Assembly (NCBI RefSeq): GCF_004682015.1
Contig: NZ_SMLM01000002.1
Span: 868,001-932,000, forward strand
Length of the DNA: 64,000 nt
Reading direction: 5' to 3'
From: Ramlibacter henchirensis
Lineage (GTDB): Bacteria > Pseudomonadota > Gammaproteobacteria > Burkholderiales > Burkholderiaceae_C
In this document: positions 28,428-37,591 of the stretch, in pieces
Layout: the number at the start of each line of letters is the position of its first letter
How positions within the stretch are numbered: the stretch's first letter is position 1
Notes under the pieces: generated by a model
Database searches by the model: none
Seen by the model: the letters and a program-made list of their open reading frames with translations, nothing else
What the model was told of the DNA's origin: nothing
Position numbers and translations under genes: made by a program

Positions 28428-29129
28428 TCAGAGGCTAAGAAGTTTGTAGAGCGACTGCCGCCGCGCATCCAGGCCGGCGGCGTCGAAGCTGTCCGCGATG
28501 CGGCCGTGCTGCATCACGTAGAAGCGGTCGGCCAGCCGTTCGGCAAACCGGAAGTTCTGCTCGACGAGCAGGATCGTGATGCCCTTGGATTTCAGGATGC
28601 GCAGCACGTGGCCGATGCGCTCGACGATCAGGGGTGCCAGCCCTTCGGTCGGTTCGTCCAGCATCAGGAGGCGCACGCCCGAGCGCAGCGGCCGCGCGAT
28701 GGCGAGCATCTGCTGTTCGCCGCCAGACAGCGTCGTGCCTTCGGCATGCTCGCGTTCCCGCAGGTTGGGGAACAGCTCGAACAGCTCCTCGTCGGTAAAC
28801 GCTGCCCGGCCGTGCACCGGCGGCAGCTGCAGGTTCTCGCGCACGCTCAGCCCGGGAAAGATGCCTCGGTCCTCGGGCACGAAACCCAGCCCCAGCGAAG
28901 CCATCTTGTGCATCGGGAGCCGCAGCAGGTCGACCCCTTCGAAATGAATGTGCCCGGCGCGCTTGGGAACGAGGCCGAGGATCGATTTCAGCGTCGTCGT
29001 CTTCCCGGCGCCGTTGGTGCCCAAAAGCGTCACCGTCTCGCCTTCGGCGACCTGCAGATCCACGCCGTGCAGCACATGGCTCTCGCCGTACCATGCGTGC
29101 AGGTCACGCACTTCGAGGATGTTCTTCAT
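28428..29129 (-). CDS. livF: LivF-type ABC transporter ATP-binding protein
   Basis: 233 residues, normal for LivF. Walker A is GTNGAGKTTT, the signature LSGGEQQMLAIAR, Walker B LLMLDEPTEGLAP and the H-loop-like segment VEQNF. The ATG overlaps the LivG stop by ATGA (29126-29129) and the permease start follows after 14 bases. It powers the fused LivHM importer. Confidence 0.95.
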   Translation of the reverse strand: MKNILEVRDLHAWYGESHVLHGVDLQVAEGETVTLLGTNGAGKTTTLKSILGLVPKRAGHIHFEGVDLLRLPMHKMASLGLGFVPEDRGIFPGLSVRENLQLPPVHGRAAFTDEELFELFPNLREREHAEGTTLSGGEQQMLAIARPLRSGVRLLMLDEPTEGLAPLIVERIGHVLRILKSKGITILLVEQNFRFAERLADRFYVMQHGRIADSFDAAGLDARRQSLYKLLSL

Positions 29130-29872
29130 TGCTCGGACCCCATGTACGCGCTGCGCACCTGCGCGTTCTCGCTGATCTCGTCGTAGCCTCCCTCGACGAG
29201 CACCTGACCCCGCTGAAGCACAGTGACGCGCTCGCACAGGTCCTTCACGACTTTCAGGTTGTGCTCGACCATCACCACGGTCTTGTCACGCGCGGCTTCG
29301 CGGATGACGTCTGCAACTACCGCGACGTCCTCCAGGCCCATACCCGCCATAGGCTCGTCCAGCAGCATCACCTGCGGTTCGAGCGCGATCGTGGTGGCGA
29401 TCTCGAGCGCGCGCTTGCGCCCGTACGACAGCTCGCCCGCAGGGCGGTCGAAGTAGCCGTGCAGGTTGACCGTCCTGGCGACCTCGCGTGCGCGGTCCTC
29501 GAGGCTCAGCAGGACGGAGGACGAGCGCCAGAAGCAGTTCGGCAGCGCCGTGGGGCGCTGCAGGGCCATCAGCAGGTTCTCGCCCGCCGTGAGGCTGCCG
29601 AACACGGCGGAGATCTGGAACGAGCGGATGATGCCCAGGCGAGCGACCTCGGCCGGCTCGAGCCGCGTGATGTCGCGGTCGCGGAACAGGATCTGTCCGG
29701 TAGTAGGCTGCAGGAACTTCGTGAGCAGGTTGAAGCAGGTCGTCTTGCCCGCGCCGTTCGGGCCGATCAGCGCGTGAATCGAGCCCTCGCGGATCGACAG
29801 GTTCACGTCGTCGACGGCCACGAAGCCGCCGAAGCGCTTGGTCAGGCCCTGGGCGCGCAGTACGGTGCTCAC
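29126..29872 (-). CDS. livG: LivG-type ABC transporter ATP-binding protein
   Basis: 248 residues. Walker A is GPNGAGKTTCFN, Walker B VMLLDEPMAGMG, with VEHNL as H-loop. The signature reads LSYGRKRALEIA, as commonly seen in LivG. The start is GTG, overlapping the stop of the SDR gene (GTGA, 29869-29872), so translation is coupled to an enzyme gene. Together with LivF it energises the importer. Confidence 0.95.
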   Translation of the reverse strand: MSTVLRAQGLTKRFGGFVAVDDVNLSIREGSIHALIGPNGAGKTTCFNLLTKFLQPTTGQILFRDRDITRLEPAEVARLGIIRSFQISAVFGSLTAGENLLMALQRPTALPNCFWRSSSVLLSLEDRAREVARTVNLHGYFDRPAGELSYGRKRALEIATTIALEPQVMLLDEPMAGMGLEDVAVVADVIREAARDKTVVMVEHNLKVVKDLCERVTVLQRGQVLVEGGYDEISENAQVRSAYMGSEQ

Positions 29873-30621
29873 GCGAAGTCCGGGTTGGGCAGGAACTTGG
29901 CCACCGACCACCCACCGTCGACCGGCAGCACGACGCCAGTGATGAAGCCGGCTTTGGGCGATGACAGGAACAGGCAGGCCTCCCCGATCTCTTCCGGCTG
30001 GCCCACGCGGCCCAGCGGCGCACCTTCGATCATCATGCGGTGCCACCATGCGTTGCTGGCGATGCGCTGCGCGGTGCCGGGCGAGTGGATCAGGCCCGGC
30101 GCCACGGCGTTGATGCGCACGCCATCGCGCCCGTACTCGGTGGCCAGCATCCGGGTGATGCCGACGACGGCGTACTTCGTGGGGACGTAACCGGCGGACT
30201 GCGCCGCACCGACCAGCCCGAACGCCGAGGAGATGTTCACGATCGAGCCGTGCGACCGCTTCAGGTGCGGCAGCGCATGACGGCAGCATTCGATCAATGC
30301 TGTGACATTGATTTCATGGAACCGCTTGAAGTCTTCCTGCGTGGTCTTCTCGAACGGCTGGCCGTTGCCCACGCCGGCGTTGTTGACCAGCGTGTCGAGC
30401 CGGCCGTGGCGCTCCACACAGGCGTCGACGATGCGCTTCGCGGCGCCGTCAGTGATCAGGTCAGCCTCGACGTGGTGGTAGTTCGACAGCCGCGCCAGGC
30501 TGTCGGGCGCGGCCTGGCGGTCGCACCCGACGACGAGCGCGCCAGCGCGCGCGTAGACCGTGGCGATGCCAAGGCCCACGCCTTGCGCGCTGCCGGTGAC
30601 GATGGCGACTTCTTGGGTCAT
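29869..30621 (-). CDS. SDR-family NAD(P)-dependent oxidoreductase
   Basis: 250 residues with all classical features: VTGSAQGVGLG, NNAGVGNG, NISSAFG (Ser), YVPTK (Tyr/Lys) and APGLIHSPG. It probably oxidises or reduces a hydroxyl/keto group on the transported compound or an acyl-CoA. It follows the binding-protein gene after 26 bases and overlaps livG, placing an enzyme in the middle of transporter genes, which argues that transporter and pathway share one substrate. Confidence 0.93.
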   Translation of the reverse strand: MTQEVAIVTGSAQGVGLGIATVYARAGALVVGCDRQAAPDSLARLSNYHHVEADLITDGAAKRIVDACVERHGRLDTLVNNAGVGNGQPFEKTTQEDFKRFHEINVTALIECCRHALPHLKRSHGSIVNISSAFGLVGAAQSAGYVPTKYAVVGITRMLATEYGRDGVRINAVAPGLIHSPGTAQRIASNAWWHRMMIEGAPLGRVGQPEEIGEACLFLSSPKAGFITGVVLPVDGGWSVAKFLPNPDFA

Positions 30622-30647
30622 GATTCACCGATGGTTTTGCCGCCGGT

Positions 30648-31838
30648 TCAGCGCTTGGTGACGAAGGGGCACTCGGTGGCCGCGAGCGGCCGCGCGGCGG
30701 CATCGGCGGGCAGCGTCGAGACGAGCTTGTAGTAGTCCCACGGCTCCTTCGACTCAGCCGGCGTCTTGACCTTGAAGAGGTGCACGGGGCGCAGCACGCG
30801 GCCGTCCTCGCGCACCTTGGCGTTGACGGTCCAGAAGTCTTTGACCGGCAGCTCACGGATCTTGGCGGTCACGGCCTTGGGGTCCGTGGTGCCGGCCGCC
30901 TTCACGGCCTTCAGGTAGTGGAAGACGGCGCTGTAGATGCCGGCCTGGATCGTCGTCGGCATTGCCTTGTGCTGCTGGTAGAAGCGGCGCGACCACTTGC
31001 GCGTGTCTTCGTTCAGGTCCCAGTAGAACGGCTCCGAGACATACATGCCCTGCGCCGACTTTAGGCCGAGGCTGTGCACGTCCGTGATGAAGGCCACCAG
31101 AGCGGCGAGCGACTGGTTTTTCGTGAGACCGAACTCCGAGGCTTGCCGCACCGCATTGATGAAGTCGGAACCGGCGATCGCGAGTCCCACCACCTTCGCG
31201 CCTGAGCCCTGCGCCTGAAGAAGGAACGAGCTCATGTCGGGGAGGCCCTGGCGCACTTTCACGGAGCCGACGACCTTGCCGCCCGCGGCTTCCACCATCG
31301 CGGTGGTGTCCCGCTGCGAAGCGGCGCCGAACGGCGTGTCGGTGGCGAGGAAGAACCAATCCTTGCCACCGTCCTTGACCACTGCCTCACCAGTGGATTT
31401 CGCCAGCATGTAGCTGTCCCAGGACCAGTGGAAACCGGTCGGCGAGCATGCCTTGTTGCTCAGATCCACCGATCCGCCGGAGGACATGATGTCGATTACG
31501 CCGTTGTCACGCGTGAGCTGACGCACCGCAATCGAAGCGGCCGAAGCCGAAACGCCTGTGACCAGGTCGAACTTCTTGACCTTGATCCATTCAGTGACGA
31601 TGGCTGACGCGACGTCGGGTTTGTTCTGATGGTCGGCGGTGACGAGCTCGACCTTGCGGCCCAGCACGGTGCCGCCGGCATCTTCGATGGCAAGCCTGGC
31701 CGCCAGTGCCGAGCCCTTGCCGGCGATGTCGGCGAAGATCCCGGAGAAGTCTTCCATCAAGCCGATCTTGACCGTCTCCTGGGCGTGGGCGGCCGAGGCG
31801 GCCGTTATGGCCGCAGCCATCAGTAGTTTCCTCAGCAT
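30648..31838 (-). CDS. ABC transporter substrate-binding protein (LivK-like)
   Basis: 396 residues. The signal peptide MLRKLLMAAAITAASAAHAQ is followed by VKIGLMEDFSGIFADIAGKG, KVELVTADHQNKPDVA and LATDTPFGAASQRDT. This is the type I periplasmic-binding fold used by HAAT importers. It is the receptor for the LivG/F/HM proteins encoded downstream. SDR genes flank it on both sides in the same direction (gaps of 26 and 30 bases). Confidence 0.94.
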   Translation of the reverse strand: MLRKLLMAAAITAASAAHAQETVKIGLMEDFSGIFADIAGKGSALAARLAIEDAGGTVLGRKVELVTADHQNKPDVASAIVTEWIKVKKFDLVTGVSASAASIAVRQLTRDNGVIDIMSSGGSVDLSNKACSPTGFHWSWDSYMLAKSTGEAVVKDGGKDWFFLATDTPFGAASQRDTTAMVEAAGGKVVGSVKVRQGLPDMSSFLLQAQGSGAKVVGLAIAGSDFINAVRQASEFGLTKNQSLAALVAFITDVHSLGLKSAQGMYVSEPFYWDLNEDTRKWSRRFYQQHKAMPTTIQAGIYSAVFHYLKAVKAAGTTDPKAVTAKIRELPVKDFWTVNAKVREDGRVLRPVHLFKVKTPAESKEPWDYYKLVSTLPADAAARPLAATECPFVTKR

Positions 31839-31868
31839 TTCATCTCCTTGGTGAAGGGGTTCGCGGGT

Positions 31869-32627
31869 TCAGGCGGACTGGCCGCAGTCGACGACCAGGG
31901 TTTGTCCCGTCACAGCGGCCGCCTCGTCGGAAGCGAGCCACGCCACGGCATGTGCCACGTCCTGCGCGCTGATCAGGCGGCGCAACGGTGTCGTGGCCAG
32001 GACTTTGGAAACCAGGCTCTCGGCGCCCAGTTCATCGATGATTCCGAGGCCCACGCCACCTTCGAGCAGGCCTGGCGCCACGCAGTTGGCGCGAATGCCG
32101 TTGCGGCCCTCTTCGCGTGCAATGGCCCGCACGAGCATTTCGACTGCGGACTTCGGCACCGCCGACAACGCGTCGCGTGCGACATATCGGTGAATGGCCG
32201 ACGAGGTCAGCGCCACCAGGCTTCCACCGCCGCCCTTGCGCAGCGTGTTAATCGCCGCCTGCGCCGCGTCGAAGAAGCCGCCGAGCTCGAACTGCATCGC
32301 CTGCAGCCAGGTATCACGCGGCACCTGCGAGACATAGTGTTGCGGCACCTCGATGCCGGCCGCGTACACCACCGTGTGGACGCGGCGGCTGAGCGCAAGC
32401 TTCTCGAGCACGCTTCGTACGGAGGCAGGATCGAGCAGGTCCGCCTGATGGGCTTCGATCGCGCCGGGGCCCGGCGCGGACTCCACGAGCGCCCGCACCT
32501 TCGGGCCTTCATGACGATATGTGACCGCCACATCGACGCCACGCCTCGACAGCTCGCGGGCCGCCGCGGCGCCGAGGTGACCCGTGCCACCGATCACCAG
32601 CGCAATGCCATTTACGTAGTTCGACAA
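31869..32627 (-). CDS. SDR-family protein lacking the catalytic tyrosine
   Basis: 252 residues with a good Rossmann start (ALVIGGTGHLGAAAARELSR), VVYAAGIEVPQ, LTSSAIHRYVARDALSAVPK and NCVAPGLLEGG. The usual YxxxK is SAVPK: the codon at the Tyr position is TCG (Ser), while Lys is kept. Fold and cofactor binding are probably intact but normal SDR catalysis is doubtful; an isomerase, a binding role or inactivity is possible. It is first in the minus-strand unit, divergent from a TetR gene. Confidence 0.88.
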   Translation of the reverse strand: MSNYVNGIALVIGGTGHLGAAAARELSRRGVDVAVTYRHEGPKVRALVESAPGPGAIEAHQADLLDPASVRSVLEKLALSRRVHTVVYAAGIEVPQHYVSQVPRDTWLQAMQFELGGFFDAAQAAINTLRKGGGGSLVALTSSAIHRYVARDALSAVPKSAVEMLVRAIAREEGRNGIRANCVAPGLLEGGVGLGIIDELGAESLVSKVLATTPLRRLISAQDVAHAVAWLASDEAAAVTGQTLVVDCGQSA

Positions 32628-32687
32628 GCTCGTCTCCTGTTCGCCGGTACACCGGTCTCACCCACCATTCCAATGCGGAACTGAAAG

Positions 32688-32701
32688 ATACCGGCTGGTA
32701 G
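32688..32701. promoter_or_regulatory. Candidate TetR operator (ATACCGGCTGGTAG)
   Basis: A near-palindrome in the divergent region between the SDR and TetR genes. It matches 11 of 14 positions of CTACCGATTGGTAG at 47522-47535, upstream of a second operon. A second palindrome, TAGGGTATTCCCTA, lies at 32714-32727, and the site is framed by GGAACT...AGTTCC (32678-32712). A TetR regulator controlling both strands would fit here. Confidence 0.5.
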
Positions 32702-32788
32702 CTTATAGTTCCATAGGGTATTCCCTAGTTCCGAGGAGTCTTGATTGCTTCATGTGTCACTACAATCAAGGCTGCAACAGCCTTATTC

Positions 32789-33502
32789 ATGACGATCCCA
32801 CCGGCCACCCTCAGCGCCCGTGCTCCACGGCCAGATCCAGCAGAGGGCTCCGCCAAGCTCCAGATCAAGGAGTACAAGGAATCCCTGGTGATCGAGGCGG
32901 CGGCAACGCTGTTCTACGAACGGGGGTTCCAAGGCACCACCCTGGACGACATCGCGGCGGCGCTGGGCGTCACAAAGCCGTTCATCTACACGTACTTCAA
33001 ATCGAAGTACGACCTGCTCGAGCGCCTGTTCGACCGCGTCTACGACGAGTTCTACCGGACCCTTGCCGAGTTCAAGAACCTGCCGGAGACGGACCCCGTG
33101 CTGCGGTTCGAGTACTTCGTCGGGACCTACGCGCAGCAGAACATGGACCGGCGCCAGTTCACGGCGCTGATGCTGCAAGAGGAAAAGAACCTCAATGCGG
33201 CCAAGCAGGCCGACATGCTCGAAAAGCAGCGGGAGTTCGACAAGCTGCTTCCCGAGCTGATCACCGATGGCGTGCGCGCAGGCGTCTTCCACGTCGAAGA
33301 CGTGACGCTGACGGCGCTGTCCATCGCCGGCATGATCCGCTGGATCCATCGCTGGTACACGCCGGACCGGCGGCTCAGCGACGAGAAGATCCGCCGGCTG
33401 TTCGTCGAGAACGCGCTGCGCCTTGTGGGCTACGTACCGGCCATGCCGAAGCCCAGTCAGCCGCCGCCTAGACAGGCGTCCGCAAGACGGAAGCCGGGCT
33501 GA
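32789..33502 (+). CDS. TetR-family transcriptional regulator
   Basis: 237 residues from ATG 32789; a TTG 48 bases earlier is in frame. The N-terminus has KLQIKEYKESLVIEAAATLF, the HTH is GTTLDDIAAALGVTKPFIYT YFKSK, and the C-terminal domain has ALMLQEEKNLNAAKQADMLE and SIAGMIRWIHRWYTPDRRLS. It is divergent from the 31869-15917 unit and so is its likely repressor, with an acyl-CoA or pathway acid as inducer (inference). It is close to the TetR proteins at 18998 and 40204. Confidence 0.93.
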   Translation: MTIPPATLSARAPRPDPAEGSAKLQIKEYKESLVIEAAATLFYERGFQGTTLDDIAAALGVTKPFIYTYFKSKYDLLERLFDRVYDEFYRTLAEFKNLPETDPVLRFEYFVGTYAQQNMDRRQFTALMLQEEKNLNAAKQADMLEKQREFDKLLPELITDGVRAGVFHVEDVTLTALSIAGMIRWIHRWYTPDRRLSDEKIRRLFVENALRLVGYVPAMPKPSQPPPRQASARRKPG

Positions 33503-33527
33503 TTGATCTTGCGGGCCTGCCGAGCGT

Positions 33528-34442
33528 TCAGCGGTTGTCGATCCCCAGCGTCGCGCTGACGTTCTGCACCAGCGTTGCCAAGCGCAGCCCAAGTTCGTTC
33601 AGCAACTCCGGCGATTCGGACAGCCGGTACGAAGGCACGGTGCAGCCGAAACAGAAGAATTGCCCATCCAGACGCGTGCGCACAGGCACCGCGACCCCGA
33701 CCGTGATCGGGTCGAGTTCGCCACGGTTGTAGCAATAGCCTCGGCGCGCGAGCTCGGCCCGCGTTTCGTCGAGCTTTTCGCGCAGCCAGGCTGCGCGCTC
33801 CGGGTCGGCGGCAGCCATGGGGCGCAAGTGGCGCTCTCGCGACTCGTCGTCCAGCAACACCAGGTACGCGCGACCCGCGGCCGACCGCGACAGCGAGGTG
33901 TTCGAGCCGAGCTCCGGCCGGAACACAGCATTCCCCTTCCCCGCGCACAGCTCGACAAAAAGCGGCCGCTGCTGTTCGGTACCTGCCGCGAGGCTGACCA
34001 AGCCTTGGACATGGTCGGCAAGCTCCTGCATCAACGGCCGCGCCACTGATCGAATGGTCATCGCGGACAGGAGTGGCAGCGACAGTGCAAGCACACCGGG
34101 CGCGAGCCTGTAGAGCCCGCGCTCACCTGGGGAGTGGAGCAGCCCGAGTTCCACAAGGGTCTGGATCGCCCGGAATGCGGTCGGCTTCGGCAAGCCGGAG
34201 CGCTCGATCAACTCGCGGCTTCCAAGCGTCGGCTGCGCTGGCGTAAAGCAGCGCAAAAGGCCGATGCCGCGCGCGAGGGCACTAGAGGAACGGCCGTCCC
34301 TCTCGTCATCGTCGGCACGAAGCGGCTCCGGCACCAGCGGAGCCGCCGTTTCCGTGTCGGCACTGCGACGCACGGCCGCTCGCGGGCGCCGGACCCGGGT
34401 GGCCGCCTCGGCAACCCCGCGCTTCGAAGGAGTGTTGGACAT
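33528..34442 (-). CDS. IclR-family transcriptional regulator
   Basis: 304 residues. About 50 disordered basic residues precede the winged helix (RGIGLLRCFTPAQPTLGSRE, SGLPKPTAFRAIQTLVELGL). The effector domain contains SMTIRSVARPLMQELADHV-like text, GYCYNRGELDPITVGVAVPV and the YRLSESPELL tail. It is divergent from the thiolase-SDR-crotonase genes with a 102-base gap and is their likely regulator. The tandem TetR gene converges on its 3' end. Confidence 0.92.
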   Translation of the reverse strand: MSNTPSKRGVAEAATRVRRPRAAVRRSADTETAAPLVPEPLRADDDERDGRSSSALARGIGLLRCFTPAQPTLGSRELIERSGLPKPTAFRAIQTLVELGLLHSPGERGLYRLAPGVLALSLPLLSAMTIRSVARPLMQELADHVQGLVSLAAGTEQQRPLFVELCAGKGNAVFRPELGSNTSLSRSAAGRAYLVLLDDESRERHLRPMAAADPERAAWLREKLDETRAELARRGYCYNRGELDPITVGVAVPVRTRLDGQFFCFGCTVPSYRLSESPELLNELGLRLATLVQNVSATLGIDNR

Positions 34443-34544
34443 GCATGAAGTCTATTCGACACAAGTGGCGTACATCCAAGTTATGGACCTACACTCTCAT
34501 TTTTGCGATACTCTGGTCTCAACTTCCTAGTTAGATAGTCTCAC

Positions 34545-35726
34545 ATGTCACAGACCGCATACATCGTCGACGCCATCCGCTCGCCGTCAGGCCGTGTCAA
34601 GGCAGGGGGCGCGTTCACGGAGCTGCACCCGACCGAACTCCTCGGACAGGTGCTGCAGCAGCTCATCCAGCGCAACGGGATCGACCCGGGGGAAGTCGGT
34701 GATGTGATCACCGGCTGCGTGAGCCAGAGTGGCGAGCAGTCCGCCACGCCGGGCCGTGTGGCCTGGCTGGCCGCCGGCTTCCCGGACCACGTTCCCGCGA
34801 CCACGATCGACCGCAAGTGCGGCTCGTCCCAGCAGGCGATCGCGTTCGGTGCCCAAGGCATCATGGCCGGCGCGCACGACATCGTGATCGCCTGTGGCGT
34901 GGAGTCGATGAGCCGCGTACCGATGGGCAGCGCGCGCATGGACAAGAACCCGTTCGGGCCCTCGTACACGGCGCGCTACGGCGCGCAGATCTCGCAGGGT
35001 GCCGCTGCAGAGCGCGTGGCAGCGAAGTGGAACCTATCGCGCGACGAGCTGGACCGCTACGCTGCCCGCTCGCACCGGCTCGCGGGCGAAGCCGACGCCA
35101 GCGGCCGATTCGCACGCGAGATCGTCGCCATCCGTACCGCCGCGGGTGTGGTCGAACGCGACGAAACGATCCGCGCCGAAAGCACGGCCGAGAAGCTTGC
35201 CCAGCTCAAACCGACGTTCGCGGACGAGAAGCTTCGAGAACGCTTCCCGGAGATCACCGACTGGCGGATCACGGCTGGCAACTCGTCGCAGATGGTCGAC
35301 GGTGCAGCAGCGGTGCTGCTCGTGAGCGAGCGCATGGCGAACAAGCTCGGGCTCAAACCGCGGGCGCGTTTCGTCGCCTTCGATGTGCGTGGCGACGACC
35401 CGATGATGATGCTCACGGCGCCCATCGCCTCGTCACGCGCGGCGCTCGCGAAAGCAGGCATGAAGGTCGACCAGATCGACGCATTCGAGATCAACGAAGC
35501 CTTCGCGCCGGTTCCGCTGGCCTGGCTGCGCGAACTGCAGGCGGACCCCGAGCGGCTGAACCCATGCGGCGGTGCGATTGCACTGGGCCATCCGCTGGGC
35601 GCTTCGGGCGCGCGGCTGACCACCACGTTGCTGAATCACCTGGAGGCACGCGGCCTGCGCTATGGCCTGCAGTCCATGTGCGAAGCCGGCGGCATGGCGA
35701 ACACCATGATCCTCGAGCGCGTCTAA
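34545..35726 (+). CDS. Acetyl-CoA acyltransferase (thiolase)
   Basis: 393 residues, typical thiolase. The nucleophilic Cys is in TIDRKCGSSQQAIAFGAQGI, then NEAFAPVPLAW, GGAIALGHPLGASGARLTTT (His) and MCEAGGMANTMILE (second Cys). It cleaves 3-oxoacyl-CoA to acetyl- or propionyl-CoA plus a shortened acyl-CoA. The downstream dehydrogenase starts 30 bases later. It probably completes the cycle begun by the acyl-CoA dehydrogenase and hydratase genes on the other strand. Confidence 0.95.
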   Translation: MSQTAYIVDAIRSPSGRVKAGGAFTELHPTELLGQVLQQLIQRNGIDPGEVGDVITGCVSQSGEQSATPGRVAWLAAGFPDHVPATTIDRKCGSSQQAIAFGAQGIMAGAHDIVIACGVESMSRVPMGSARMDKNPFGPSYTARYGAQISQGAAAERVAAKWNLSRDELDRYAARSHRLAGEADASGRFAREIVAIRTAAGVVERDETIRAESTAEKLAQLKPTFADEKLRERFPEITDWRITAGNSSQMVDGAAAVLLVSERMANKLGLKPRARFVAFDVRGDDPMMMLTAPIASSRAALAKAGMKVDQIDAFEINEAFAPVPLAWLRELQADPERLNPCGGAIALGHPLGASGARLTTTLLNHLEARGLRYGLQSMCEAGGMANTMILERV

Positions 35727-35756
35727 GCGCTTTCCCCGTAAAGCGAAGGCACTTCA

Positions 35757-36521
35757 ATGAGAATCGAACGAAGCAGCGCAGTCGTGACTGGCGGCGCCTC
35801 GGGTCTTGGCCTGGCGACCGTGCGCCGACTGGTCGAACAGGGCGCCGCAGTCGTCATCGCCGACCTGCCCTCCTCCAATGGCGCCGAGGTGGCGGCGCAA
35901 CTCGGCGCGTCGGTGCGTTTCGTGCCGGCCGACGTCACCAGCGAGCCGCAAATGCAGGAAGCCGTGGCCGCGGCTGTTGGCCTCGCGCCGCTGCGCGTCT
36001 TGGTCAACTGCGCTGGCCGCGGCGGTGCGTTGCGCGTGCTGGACAAGGAAGGCAATCCTGGAGCACTCGAGTTCTACGAGAACATCGTGCGCATCAACCT
36101 GATCGGCAGCTTCAACGCCCTTCGATTGGCGGCGGCTGCGATGGCAAGCAACGAGCCGGTGGATGGCGACCGCGGCGTGTGCATCCTGACTTCGTCGGTT
36201 GCCGCGTGGGAAGGCCAGGTGGGGCAGATTCCGTACGCGTCCGCGAAGGCCGGCATCGTCGGCATGACGCTGGTCGCCGCGCGTGACCTTGCCCAACGCG
36301 CAATACGCGTCGTGACGATCGCGCCCGGCATCTTCGACACACCCATCCTGGCGCGCCTGCCGGAGAACGTGAAGGCATCGCTCGGCGCCTCGGTGCCGCA
36401 CCCGCCGCGGCTGGGCGTGCCAGACGAATTCGCCAGACTCGCGATGCATGTGATCGACAACGCGATGATCAACGGCGAAACGATCCGCGTCGATGGCGCC
36501 ATCCGCATGCAACCGAGGTAA
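35757..36521 (+). CDS. 3-hydroxyacyl-CoA dehydrogenase-like SDR (HSD17B10 type)
   Basis: 254 residues. The motifs are [47 protein letters not shown] (Ser, Tyr, Lys) and [16 protein letters not shown]. The insertion after NCAG and the PGIFDTP segment are characteristic of type-2 3-hydroxyacyl-CoA dehydrogenases, which act on branched 2-methyl-3-hydroxyacyl-CoA. It lies between thiolase and crotonase genes, four bases before the latter, giving a three-gene beta-oxidation operon. Confidence 0.92.
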   Translation: MRIERSSAVVTGGASGLGLATVRRLVEQGAAVVIADLPSSNGAEVAAQLGASVRFVPADVTSEPQMQEAVAAAVGLAPLRVLVNCAGRGGALRVLDKEGNPGALEFYENIVRINLIGSFNALRLAAAAMASNEPVDGDRGVCILTSSVAAWEGQVGQIPYASAKAGIVGMTLVAARDLAQRAIRVVTIAPGIFDTPILARLPENVKASLGASVPHPPRLGVPDEFARLAMHVIDNAMINGETIRVDGAIRMQPR

Positions 36522-36525
36522 GAGC

Positions 36526-37287
36526 ATGTCCGAACTGCTCTTAGAGCGCCGCGATGGCGTGCTCGTGATGACGATGAACCGGCCCGAAGCGCGCAACGCC
36601 ATGACGCAGGCGCTGGCGAGCGAGATGGCCGCGGCGCTGGACGAGCTGGAAAGCGAGTCTGCCCTTCGCATCGGCGTACTCACCGGCGCAGGCGGCCACT
36701 TTTGTTCGGGCATGGACCTGAAGGCGTTCCTGCGGGGCGAGTTGCCGCGGATTGAAGGGCGCGGCTTCGGCGCGCTGACGCAGGCGCCGCCGAAGAAGCC
36801 GCTGATCGCGGCGGTGGAAGGTTATGCGCTCGCCGGCGGGTTCGAAATGGTGCTGTCCTGCGACCTGATCGTCGCTTCGCGCGACGCCAAGTTTGGCCTC
36901 CCCGAGGTCAAGCGCGGTCTCGCGGCCACCGCGGGCGGGCTGATGCGCTTGCCGCGCCGCATCCCGTATCACGTCGCGATGCAGTACGTGCTGACGGGCG
37001 ACCTGCTCCCGGCCGACCGCGCCTCGCAACTGGGCCTGGTCAACGAATTGGTCGAGCCAGGCAAAGCACTCGATGCCGCGCTCGACCTCGCGAAGAAACT
37101 GCTGGCCAACGGCCCGCTTGCACTGGTTGCGGCCAAGCGGGTGGTCTCCGAATCTCGTGACTGGTCGGATTCGGAGATGTTCGAGCGACAGAAGGCGTAT
37201 ACCGCAGCTGTGTTCGAATCGGAGGATGCCAAGGAAGGCGCGAGAGCCTTCGCCGAAAAGCGTCCGCCGATCTGGCGTGGGCGCTAG
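36526..37287 (+). CDS. Crotonase-family protein
   Basis: 253 residues. [14 protein letters not shown] and [20 protein letters not shown] form the oxyanion hole. The first catalytic Glu is kept ([10 protein letters not shown]), but the second, within AMxMVLTG of hydratases, is Gln (AMQYVLTGD). GAGG is also replaced by TAGG. Hydratase, isomerase or another crotonase reaction is possible. The ATG follows the SDR stop by four bases. Confidence 0.9.
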   Translation: MSELLLERRDGVLVMTMNRPEARNAMTQALASEMAAALDELESESALRIGVLTGAGGHFCSGMDLKAFLRGELPRIEGRGFGALTQAPPKKPLIAAVEGYALAGGFEMVLSCDLIVASRDAKFGLPEVKRGLAATAGGLMRLPRRIPYHVAMQYVLTGDLLPADRASQLGLVNELVEPGKALDAALDLAKKLLANGPLALVAAKRVVSESRDWSDSEMFERQKAYTAAVFESEDAKEGARAFAEKRPPIWRGR

Positions 37288-37369
37288 CGGGAGTTGCGGT
37301 CCGCGAGTGCCGATCGTGAACGAACTCGCCGAGGGCGAGCGCTACTTCATCTTCATCTGCGCCGACCTT

Positions 37370-37521
37370 ACGTTACCAGCTCCAGGTGTAGCAGCTCGGC
37401 AAGGAGCTGGGCGGACCATCATCGTTGACAAGAAGGGCGGTGCCGGCGGCAACCTCGGCGCCCAGAAGTCAAGCGCGCCGCACCGGCTAGCTACACGTTC
37501 TTCTACGCCACGTCCGCGGTA
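37370..37521 (+). pseudogene. Relic of a Bug receptor (N-terminal region)
   Basis: Short blocks in shifting frames: QLGKELG, GRTIIVDKKGGAGGNLGAQ, VKRAAPASYTFFYATSA. These match the 40-90 residue region of Bug proteins (VVENKxGAGGNxG ... APDGYT). At least two indels occur and no signal peptide or C-terminus remains. Confidence 0.75.
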
Positions 37522-37591
37522 GTTCTGTCCCGGCAAACCCGGCGAGCCACACAGGGCACTATCTCAAGCGGTTGCTCGGGCGCGCAGCCGA

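Noticed and set aside
34817..36286. 489-residue plus-strand ORF spanning thiolase and SDR genes
   Set aside because: It is a frame shadow rich in Arg and Ala, while thiolase and SDR frames there are complete and motif-bearing.
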